Positions 54,501 through 64,000 of a stretch of 64,000 bases of DNA are shown here, piece after piece (the stretch's first letter is position 1; each line of letters opens with the position of its first letter). Origin of the DNA: Sanderia malayensis (lineage: Eukaryota > Cnidaria > Scyphozoa > Semaeostomeae > Pelagiidae); contig RQOL01000531.1 of the NCBI GenBank assembly GCA_013076295.1, positions 1,922,001-1,986,000 of the forward strand, given 5' to 3'. The position numbers were made by a program, and so were the translations under genes. The notes beneath the pieces were generated by a model, which saw only the letters and a list, made by a program, of their open reading frames with translations, made no database searches and was not told where the DNA came from.

Positions 54501-57500
54501 TTTTTCAGTACCTGCTGTATGATAGAAAGTTTAAATAGGTATCCGCGGGAAATCTGGGTCTACGAACCATTACTCCTAGAGAGCTGGGAATTGTCTCAAC
54601 GTGATCAGTAGAACCTATTTAGTATAATTCGACTCCTTGTGAGTCATTTTTCAGTGTATTTCAAAATTTGATTTTTCAGTACCTGCTTCATGTATGATAG
54701 AAAGTTTAAATAGGTATCCGCGGGAAATCTGGGTCCACGAACCACTGCTCCTAGAGAGCTGGGAATTGTCTCAACGTGATCAGTAGGACCTATTTAGTAT
54801 AATTCGACTCCTTGTGAGTCATTTTTCAGTCTATTTCAAAATTTGATTTTGTCAGTACCTGCTTCATGTATGATAGAAAGTTTAAAAAACTATCCGCGGG
54901 AAATCTGGGTCCACGAACCACTGCTCCTAGAGAGCTGGGAATTGTCTCAACATGATCAGTAGGACCTATTTAGTATAATTCGACTCCTTGTGAGTCATTT
55001 TTCAGTCTATTTCAAAATTTGATTTTACCTGCTTCCTGTAGCTATGATAGAAAGCTTAAAAAGCTATCCGCGGGAAATCTGGGTCCACGAACCACTGCTC
55101 CTAGAGAGCTGGGAATTGTCTCAACATGATCAGTAGGACCTATTTAGTATAATTCGACTCCTTGTGAGTCATTTTTCAGTGTATTTCAAAATTTGATTTT
55201 GTCAGCTACTTCATGTAGCTATGATAGAAAGTATCCGCGGGAAATCTGGGTCCACGAACCACTGCTCCTAGAGAGCTGGGAATTGTCTCAACGTGATCAG
55301 TAGGACCTATTTAGTATAATTCGACTCCTTGTGAGTCATTTTTCAGTGTATTTCAAAATTTGATTTTGTCAGTACCTACTTCATGTATGATAGAAAGTAT
55401 AAAAAGCTATCCGCGGGAAATCTGGGTCCACGAACCACTGCTCCTAGAGAGCTGGGAAATGTCTCAACGTGATCAGTAGGACCTATTTAGTATAATTCGA
55501 CTCCTTGTGAGTCATTTTTCAGTCCATTTCAAAATTTGATTATGTCAGTACCTGCTTCATGTATGATAAAAAGTTTAAATAGCTATCCGCGGAAAATCTG
55601 GGTCCAAGAACCATTACTCCTAGAGAGCTGGGAATTGTCTCAACGTGATCAGTAGGACCTATTTAGTATAATTCGACTCCTTGTGAGTCATTTTTCAGTC
55701 TATTTCAAAATTTGATTTTGTCAGTACCTGCTTCATGTATGATAGAAAGTTTAAAAAGCTATCCGCGGGAAATCTGGGTCCACGAACCACTGCTCCCAGA
55801 GAGCTGGGAATTGTCTCAACGTGATCAGTAGGACCTATTTAGTATAATTCGACTCCTTGTGAGTCATTTTTCAGTCCATTTCAAAATTTGATTATGTCAG
55901 TACCTGCTTCATGTATGATAGAAAGTTTAAATAGCTATCCGCGGAAAATCTGGGTCCAAGAACCATTACTCCTAGAGAGCTGGGAATTGTCTCAACGTGA
56001 TCAGTAGGACCTATTTAGTATAATTCGACTCCTTGTGAGTCATTTTTCAGTCTATTTCAAAATTTGATTTTGTCAGTACCTACTTCATGTATGATAGAAA
56101 GTTTAAATAGCAATCCGCGGAAAATCTGGGTCCAAAAACCATCACTCCTAGAGAGCTGGGAATTGTCTCAACGTGATCACTAGGACCTATTTAGTATAAT
56201 TCGACTCCTTGTGAGTCATTTTTCAGTGTATTTCAAAATTTGATTTTTCAGTACCTGCTGTATGATAGAAAGTTTAAATAGGTATCCGCGGGAAATCTGG
56301 GTCTACGAACCATTACTCCTAGAGAGCTGGGAATTGTCTCAACGTGATCAGTAGAACCTATTTAGTATAATTCGACTCCTTGTGAGTCATTTTTCAGTGT
56401 ATTTCAAAATTTGATTTTTCAGTACCTGCTTCATGTATGATAGAAAGTTTAAATAGGTATCCGCGGGAAATCTGGGTCCACGAACCACTGCTCCTAGAGA
56501 GCTGGGAATTGTCTCAACGTGATCAGTAGGACCTATTTAGTATAATTCGACTCCTTGTGAGTCATTTTTCAGTCTATTTCAAAATTTGATTTTGTCAGTA
56601 CCTGCTTCATGTATGATAGAAAGTTTAAAAAACTATCCGCGGGAAATCTGGGTCCACGAACCACTGCTCCTAGAGAGCTGGGAATTGTCTCAACATGATC
56701 AGTAGGACCTATTTAGTATAATTCGACTCCTTGTGAGTCATTTTTCAGTCTATTTCAAAATTTGATTTTACCTGCTTCCTGTAGCTATGATAGAAAGCTT
56801 AAAAAGCTATCCGCGGGAAATCTGGGTCCACGAACCACTGCTCCTAGAGAGCTGGGAATTGTCTCAACATGATCAGTAGGACCTATTTAGTATAATTCGA
56901 CTCCTTGTGAGTCATTTTTCAGTGTATTTCAAAATTTGATTTTGTCAGCTACTTCATGTAGCTATGATAGAAAGTATCCGCGGGAAATCTGGGTCCACGA
57001 ACCACTGCTCCTAGAGAGCTGGGAATTGTCTCAACGTGATCAGTAGGACCTATTTAGTATAATTCGACTCCTTGTGAGTCATTTTTCAGTGTATTTCAAA
57101 ATTTGATTTTGTCAGTACCTACTTCATGTATGATAGAAAGTATAAAAAGCTATCCGCGGGAAATCTGGGTCCACGAACCACTGCTCCTAGAGAGCTGGGA
57201 AATGTCTCAACGTGATCAGTAGGACCTATTTAGTATAATTCGACTCCTTGTGAGTCATTTTTCAGTCCATTTCAAAATTTGATTATGTCAGTACCTGCTT
57301 CATGTATGATAAAAAGTTTAAATAGCTATCCGCGGAAAATCTGGGTCCAAGAACCATTACTCCTAGAGAGCTGGGAATTGTCTCAACGTGATCAGTAGGA
57401 CCTATTTAGTATAATTCGACTCCTTGTGAGTCATTTTTCAGTCTATTTCAAAATTTGATTTTGTCAGTACCTGCTTCATGTATGATAGAAAGTTTAAAAA

Positions 57501-60500
57501 GCTATCCGCGGGAAATCTGGGTCCACGAACCACTGCTCCCAGAGAGCTGGGAATTGTCTCAACGTGATCAGTAGGACCTATTTAGTATAATTCGACTCCT
57601 TGTGAGTCATTTTTCAGTCCATTTCAAAATTTGATTATGTCAGTACCTGCTTCATGTATGATAGAAAGTTTAAATAGCTATCCGCGGAAAATCTGGGTCC
57701 AAGAACCATTACTCCTAGAGAGCTGGGAATTGTCTCAACGTGATCAGTAGGACCTATTTAGTATAATTCGACTCCTTGTGAGTCATTTTTCAGTCTATTT
57801 CAAAATTTGATTTTGTCAGTACCTACTTCATGTATGATAGAAAGTTTAAATAGCAATCCGCGGAAAATCTGGGTCCAAAAACCATCACTCCTAGAGAGCT
57901 GGGAATTGTCTCAACGTGATCACTAGGACCTATTTAGTATAATTCGACTCCTTGTGAGTCATTTTTCAGTCTATTTGAAAATTTGATTTTGTCAGTACTT
58001 GTTTCACGTATGATAGAAAGTTTAAAAAGCTATCCGCGGAAAATCTGGGTCCACGAACCATTACTCCTAGGGAGCTAGGAATTGTCTCAACGTGATCAGT
58101 AGGACCTATTTAGTATAATTCGACTCCTTGTGAGTCATTTTTCAGTCTATTTCAAAACTTCATTTTGTCAGTACCTGCTTCATGTATGATAGAAAGTTTA
58201 AATAGCTATCCGCGGAAAATCTGGGTCCAAGAACCATCACTCCTAGAGAGCTGGGAATTGTCTCAACGTGATCAGTGGGACCCATTTAGTACAATTCGAC
58301 TCCTTGTGAGTCATTTTTCAGTCTATTTCAAAACTTGATTTTGTCAGTACTTGTTTCACGTATGATAGAAAGTTTAAAAAGCTATCCGCGGAAAATCTGG
58401 GTCCACGAACCATTACTCCTAGGGAGCTAGGAATTGTCTCAACGTGATCAGTAGGACCTATTTAGTATAATTCGACTCCTTGTGAGTCATTTTTCAGCCT
58501 ATTTCAAAATTTGATTTTTCAGTACCTGCTTCATGTATGATAGAAAGTTTAAATAGCTATCCGCGAGATCCGCGGGAAATCTGGGTCCAAGAACCATTAC
58601 TCCTAGAGAGCTGGGAATGGTCTCAACGTGATCAGTAGGACCTATTTAGTATAATTCGACTCCTTGTGAGTCATTTTTCAGCCCTGGGTTATTTAACTGA
58701 ATCTAGCGACCTGTTGAACATAGTATTAGTATTAAAATTGTCATGGACACCACTTCTGTCTGTCTCAGAATATAGATGATTCAAGATGGTTAGGTATATA
58801 AAAAACATTGCACATACCGATTAATGTCTTGCCAGTTCCTGGAGGGCCAAATAAAAGAAGGCCTTTTGGTGGGCCTCTCAGGCCTTTGAAAATATCACTA
58901 CAAGACAAGCAAAGACTTACATTAGAAGCCATCTCAAAACATCTAACCAATCAACCAGAACTCTCTATTGCTCGACATATTTTCTAATCCTTAGACTGTT
59001 GCCTGGTGCATTTTCACCCTTCGAGCTATTCCTTATTTATTGATCTATTCTCCAGCTCTCGGCTCACGCTCTAACTTCTGATCTCTTGTCTAACTTTGAA
59101 GCCATTATCTAGCCCTTCCACTTAGCTGTGACATCTCTAAACACCAAGTCATCCCCATTACACACGTTTTACGGACCCCTCCCTCAAAGCAGATAGGATT
59201 TCTCATTCACCTCCACAGCTAATAAAAAATAAATCATTTCCTTACGGCCTGAGCATTGGCCAAATCACGATCTCTTGTATCGTATTCTTAGCAAACTCCA
59301 AGCCAGCGATGTCACTCCAACTCACGGCTGGCCCATGATCCATTATCTGTAAAAGATAAAACCTTGGCAATGAAAAATTAGTAACATCGTGTCAATAACA
59401 GCTCTCAATATGCTCCAATCCCCGTATCAATTAAAATATTCCATGGTTCATCAACAAGGCTCATTTTTCAGAGAATCTAGAAAATGAAATGAGCATCTAC
59501 TGTTCTGAATTATGTTACTTCAATACGTTGCAATACATTCTTAGCGGTACTTCAATGCGTTTTTCAAACCTTCATACGAGGTAGATGGATGGCTTGAAAA
59601 AATTAATAAGCTGACCTCGTTTTCAATCATCTCAATCATTCGAGAGTCTATGTTTTTCAGCCTCTCATCCATGCTCGCGTCATTGCTACCATTCTTCAGA
59701 GAGCTGGAACCAATATTCCTGCAAAATTTAAAAATAAACTTGTGAAATAAAATCAGAATCTGTGCATGTGATTATGATTGAAAATGGAACATTGTTTTAG
59801 GGGGGACGGGGTTGAATAAAGCCCACACAAAATAGCTTACGGGTTGATAGCACTATTTTCGTGATTATACAAGTGTCTCAAGGACTTTTATCCACTACTG
59901 AATGTTTTAAGTCTCTACCTGCTTACAAGAGATCTTCCTCAATGCGAAGCCAGCGTCAGACGCGCAGACGTGATAACAACAGTGCATTTAAAAAAGACTC
60001 AAAGAATAGAAATATTTTACCGCATAATGATGCCATACCTGTTGATTGTTGTTGTTGCTGCTGATGCTGTCTCGTTTGACTGCCTATTCATGACAGGTGG
60101 AGTGAATTTACTTGAAGTTCCTCGTCTTCAAAAGAAAAAAAGATAATGCTCAAATTGATAGCAAGTCATTCAGATTGGCATCGATAAATAACAAACTGCT
60201 CATCACAACAGCTTCATTGACAATTCGATGCTAAATAAGTCTAAGAATTGTGTGTAAAGTATAAAGATCTTGAACGTCAATACCGTCTTATTATTACACT
60301 AATTTAACATCCCAAACATTGATCGAAACTACTCAAGGATGGACAGTGTGAAGTAACGTAGAGAGAGAATCTGCTTAAGTAAAATCAATCCGATAAACCT
60401 CGCCTACCTTGTTCCCAATGACTTCTTTGTTAATCCATAATCTGATTGCTTGATCGATCTTCCATCGCTGGTCGATCGATTTTTCGTTCGTTGATCGATG

Positions 60501-62486
60501 ATCTGGAGTTGAGACGCAATGTAGTGAGACTACCTTCTTCAAACGAAACCTAACCTAAAGCATTTCCTATTTCCTAAAGTATGCCCATACTTACGTATTG
60601 TTCTCTTGCTGTTAAAAATGTAGTTGCTGTTGTTGTTGCTGTTGTTTCTGGTGTCTCGTTGCCAGTGTTCGTTGGTTTTTCGCCTGGCCGGTTTGAATGA
60701 ATGACGGATTTTTCAGAGAAAAGAGATTCAGTTCTGCTGGACGAATATTCGCCTGGCTTTGATTGTTTCTGCTTCGTTGCTGAGAATTCTTCAAATTTTC
60801 TCTTAGCAAACACAGTTGGCTGATTCGAAATTGGCTGCTCAAAGAGAAAAAAAATAATGTTCAGCATATAGTAGTGTAAAAGAAAATAAGGACGCAGATT
60901 CCATTGGCTACTATTATCGCAAACTTAAAACCTTCTTAAATCGAGAAATTCCGACAGATAAGGTTCATAAATCAAGAAACAAAAAGGTGATATACCTTAG
61001 AAATTTTCATGTGCTGACCAGGCAACGCAATGTCTTGGTTCATGCTTCTGGGCACACGCGGAGAAGAAGTCGCTGAATCTTTCGTGGTATTGATTGTGAC
61101 GTTGTTTTGCGCTTCTATTAAGGAGGCTCTCTCATCTCCGCGAGCAATGTTGTCTGCGTTTTCAGCATATTGAGTCTCTCTGCACTTGTACTTCAAAGAA
61201 ATTGTCTCGCATGGGGCATCACTTGCCTGCAGTGAAAGTTCAAAAGTGAAAGATCAGAATTGAAAGGTGAAATGTCAAAAATGTCGAAATAACATACAGT
61301 TCAAGCTGAAAATGGCAGAAGTAACGGCAGAGTAGCATATAAATTTAACGACAAGTGAATGCTACCTTAGTCTTTTCCATGATATCACTCACAAATTGCT
61401 GACAGGTTGGGCTTTCAAACTCACCAAGGCTACTTTTCCATGAATTACTCTCTGAAAATTCCAAAATGTTAATATAAAAACGAGAAAACGGGAAAGCAAT
61501 TGATGTGCAAGGTTTCGTTAGCCCTCCCACCCTTTCATGACGTAACAGGATCACATTCTCGCAATCTCTATTGTTAACCTCGTTATCGCGCAACCTCGTA
61601 TCTGTGTGACTCACCATTTCTTAAGCCTGACACAAGTTCCATAACAGAGCTTGCATAGTTGTTCATTCCTGTTGATAAAACAAAAAAAATATTTCAATTA
61701 AACACAAAAAACTTTAAGCAAATGCAATTCATTTTTGTAAAACTTACCTTCTTTATCATCCATGCAGTCAACCACAGCAGTGTATTTTCTGTGAGCAGAG
61801 TTTGATAACTTCTGATATACATGACCATTGATTAACTTCCTATAATACAAGAACAGGATGTCTTTTTAAAAGATAATGCTCAGCATGATAATCTCATATA
61901 ATACAAAGATAAAGTATATGGATCCAAGAACCATATTTTAACCATAGCATCAATGTATGTGCCCTTCATAAGTATACAATGCCATATGACCAGGGCTGGG
62001 GGTTCATAATGTGCAGAGGGGGGCTATGGTACTCTTTTGGTAAACTTGGGAAAATAAACAACTTTTAAAAATAGTGACTGACACAACTGAACTGACGCAA
62101 CCTCGGTTCCTGGTGCGTCAGAACTTTCAATTATATAGGTCCCTCGAAATAAATATTATCACAGCTTAGAGAAAGCTGGTTGAAGTTCGAGTTGGTGCTG
62201 ATAGTAAAGGGTAAAGATGTGCGCATGACATCTCTCTCATGAAAAAATCAGACATTACAAAGGTAGTCGTTCCCGCCCCGCCCACTCGCTGGTGGGAACA
62301 AAACAACACAGAGTCTAGAAACCAAATAGATATAACATACCTTGACCTTAACTTGTTGAGAAATCCCAGGACTTTCCTGTATCCATCCGATTTTTCTCTC
62401 GGTGTAGAATCATCACGGTCAATGCGTGTATTTAAGTCTTGCCAGTATGCTGATAAAAAACTGTTCTCTTTGTTGTCGTGTTCCAT
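51548..62486 (-). CDS. FIGNL1: fidgetin-like protein 1 (AAA ATPase), 664 aa
   Basis: Seventeen exons: 62341-62486, 61748-61839, 61615-61668, 61366-61451, 60996-61226, 60595-60834, 60408-60502, 60039-60125, 59616-59718, 59246-59346, 58818-58897, 54035-54105, 53624-53785, 53485-53540, 53124-53287, 52407-52507 and 51548-51673. Phases agree throughout; 1,995 nt. The N-terminal half is low-complexity with FLTAREQY (FxxAKEQL-like) and [10 protein letters not shown]. The AAA domain begins [19 protein letters not shown] and has Walker A GPPGTGKT, Walker [47 protein letters not shown] and [20 protein letters not shown]. It ends with the VPS4-type helix ([27 protein letters not shown]). Human FIGNL1 is of similar length (674, from memory). 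FIGNL1 acts in homologous recombination, disassembling RAD51 filaments, and is nuclear. Catalytic residues look intact. Confidence 0.95.
52668..53020. repeat. 107-bp tandem repeat (FIGNL1 intron)
   Basis: Three to four pyrimidine-rich units containing CACTGTCTCTCTATTTCCG, CACCCCCTATCATGTCTCTC and CAACATATAATTCTGTCC, period about 107 bp. Located between the AAA-domain exons at 52407 and 53124. Confidence 0.85.
53407..53484. repeat. 20-bp tandem repeat that copies a 5' splice site
   Basis: Four units of TATACAAATGATACATTACC directly follow FIGNL1 exon 53485-53540. On the minus strand each unit reads GGTAATGTATCATTTGTATA. The functional donor GTAATG at 53479-53484 is therefore repeated at exactly 20-nt steps (53459, 53439 and 53419). 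Confidence 0.9.
54399..58681. repeat. satellite array, about 25 units of about 174 bp, with a 1,743-bp higher-order repeat
   Basis: Units run from CTCCTAGAGAGCTGGGAATT through TCTCAACGTGATCAGTAGG, TATTTAGTATAATTCGACTC and CTTGTGAGTCATTTTTCAG to CTATCCGCGGGAAATCTGGG. Period is 171-178 bp. A ten-unit block starting near 54481 recurs at 56224 with an offset of exactly 1,743 bp at the points I compared, including private variants. Each unit holds TGAGTCA (AP-1-type) and CCGCGG. The 12-mer AATCTAGCGACC occurs just outside both edges (54327-54338 and 58700-58711). The array fills the FIGNL1 intron between the Walker A exon and the next exon. Confidence 0.95.
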
Positions 62487-63010
62487 TTAAAATTCTTATC
62501 GTCAAGTTAAGTGTCTGTCTACCTATTTTCTGTACAGTTCCAAGCTTCTGTACATCACTGGAGCAAGTATTTTCATTGAATAGTTGATAACTTTTGGAAT
62601 GTAAAATTCAATATAACTCGAAAGGACAAATTCAGACAAAATATTGAAAGTTTTTCACGCAGCAATTTATCTAGGCCAGTTAGGCCATACATTGAAAAAT
62701 ACCGCGAAACTCAACGCATGAAAGTAAACACAGGGAACCAAGATAACTCAGAAAAATATTAGTTGCAAATGCAGTGTTTTTAATTGTGAAATTCATAATT
62801 AATTACATTCTAACTGATATGCTAATAGCATGAATTAATTTTAAGCTGTGGAAAATGAGGAAATATGCACACATACACAAAGAGTTTTATATAAGAAATA
62901 TACACAAACTTATAATACATAAGCAAATAAACATTGCGGGTTGGCAAATGGGCAAATAAACATTGCTAAAATCTAAAATGTGATTTGTTTTGCCATGTTC
63001 AGCTAGTAGC
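62487..63010. other. spacer between FIGNL1 and the Ras-like gene
   Basis: About 520 bp, AT-rich. Both genes are on the minus strand, so it should contain the FIGNL1 promoter and 5'UTR and the 3'UTR of the Ras-like gene. No coding signal, no repeat of note. Confidence 0.5.
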
Positions 63011-64000
63011 TCAGAAGATTGATGATCTCCTGGTTCTGTTCTTGCTAACTTTATCATTATTATTAATATCATTATTATTGTTATTATTATTAATAGATTG
63101 GCACAACCTTTCTTCAAGCTGGTTGGCGATTATCTTTCTCATTACACTATGAAAGCACTCCGATATCCCGATATCCAATGCAGCCGACACTTCAAAGTAT
63201 GCGCAGTTGTGCTCACGAGCCAATTGCTGTGCTGTCGATTTTTTAACGCATCTTTTGTCTCTGAGATCGTCTTTAGCGCCCACAACTACCACTGGTCCAG
63301 TTAGGCGTCGACCAATCGAATCGAACAAATGTTGGATGTAATAGAATGACGTCAGGTCCACAACTGAATAGACTAGTAATACACCAGTGTTCTTTTCAAG
63401 CATCCTTTCATCAAATGCTCTTACCTGGAAAATAAATAATGGCTATGTAATGATATTGAATTTGCGGAGGAGTTTTGCTGTACCCAAAGGTAGTCAGCAT
63501 GTGCAGTAGCAAGTTTATCGTTGCTGTAAAGGAACGTAAGTGACGTAATCTTGTTATGGATGTTAGAATATGCAGTACTTCAACATTATTAGCAGTAGAA
63601 CGGACTTTTGGTTTCAAAGGCAACACAGCATTGCCAATATCACACTAAAATAGGCCTTGAAATTGTCAGAAATTTATATATACCTTCTGAGCAATGCTTG
63701 TAAGCTCTAGAGCTATGCTCCTTCCATCCATGTCCACAGTTCGGCGATATGTCTCTTCTGAAAAATTAGAAAGATTTGATACTTTATCAAAGTATTGTAT
63801 GTAGTATCAGAGTATTTTAGTGGATTTAGCAACGCATTAGAAAAATGCAACATGGAATAGATTAGGATAATTATCTAAACATCTCTCCATGGAAGTGCAC
63901 GTTTTCAATTTTGAAGCTTTTTCAATTCTAATGATATAAAATTTCATACCTTGTGAAGATTCATATTCATGGATATATCTGCCAGTTAAAAATCTGACCA
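63011..64000 (-). CDS. Ras-like small GTPase (RERG/RASL-type), 5' end outside window
   Basis: Three exons visible: 63950-64000 and beyond (VRFLTGRYIHEYESSQ), 63684-63757 (ETYRRTVDMDGRSIALELTSIAQK) and 63011-63424. Phases fit. The first visible segment matches the helix-1/switch-I region of RERG and RASL proteins (VRFLTKRFIGDY type), so the P-loop exon lies beyond 64000. G4 reads GAKDDL in place of NKxDL, and G5 is EVSAA. G3 is degenerate: DTAGQ is replaced by TSIAQ, with loss of the Mg-coordinating Asp but retention of the Gln. The C-terminus is an Asn-rich run encoded by AAT/TAT-type repeats followed by RTRRSSIF. There is no CAAX box, as in RERG. GTP hydrolysis may be altered. Confidence 0.8.

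Noticed and set aside
54399..58681. CRISPR array
   Set aside because: The units are continuous 174-bp satellite repeats with no unique spacers, and the genome is eukaryotic.

Overview
The window is eukaryotic and looks like an invertebrate animal genome. It is AT-rich, has many short GT-AG introns, carries abundant MITEs and minisatellites, and its genes are metazoan. The mix (an aminergic-like GPCR, TSP1/FN3/F-type-lectin/MAM mosaic exons, and a GluR0-like channel pore) suggests a non-bilaterian, most likely an anthozoan cnidarian (coral or sea anemone). That assignment is an inference from gene content. No alignment was run, and all exon boundaries were read by hand.

Layout. (1) 1.3-2.35 kb, minus: a complete three-exon ortholog of vertebrate C20orf27 (ADISSP). 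(2) 2.35-10.9 kb: mostly non-coding. (3) 10.9-12.5 kb, plus: a two-exon class A GPCR with aminergic hallmarks. (4) 14.3-50.6 kb, minus: one giant gene of 56 coding exons plus a 5'UTR exon. Its reading frame is preserved at every junction and it predicts 4,710 residues. (5) 51.5-62.5 kb, minus: a complete 17-exon fidgetin-like-1 AAA ATPase (664 residues), with a 4.3 kb satellite array inside one intron. (6) 63.0-64.0 kb, minus: the 3' part of a divergent Ras-like small GTPase that runs off the right edge.

The giant gene is the main discovery candidate. A signal peptide is followed by about 4,200 residues of extracellular modules: discoidin-like, LamG-like, two Caspr-type fibrinogen-like domains, FN2, MAM, F-type lectin, LamG, EGF, LamG, tectonin-like repeats, a ricin-like stretch, a SEA-like domain, nine FN3, TSP1 repeats with an MGAT5-like Cys-rich module, a second SEA with a cleavage motif, and three FN3. 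It ends in a complete ionotropic-glutamate-receptor core (S1-M1-P-M3-S2-M4). The pore loop carries the potassium filter TVGYGD, as in bacterial GluR0, instead of a eukaryotic cation-channel loop. The predicted product is an adhesion or recognition receptor fused to an amino-acid-gated potassium channel. I know of no described protein with this architecture.

The introns hold well-bounded non-autonomous transposons: a 2.3 kb fold-back with TAA target duplication, an hAT-type MITE with an 8-bp duplication, a pair of TA-flanked MITEs, a TTAA-flanked MITE, and several perfect hairpins.
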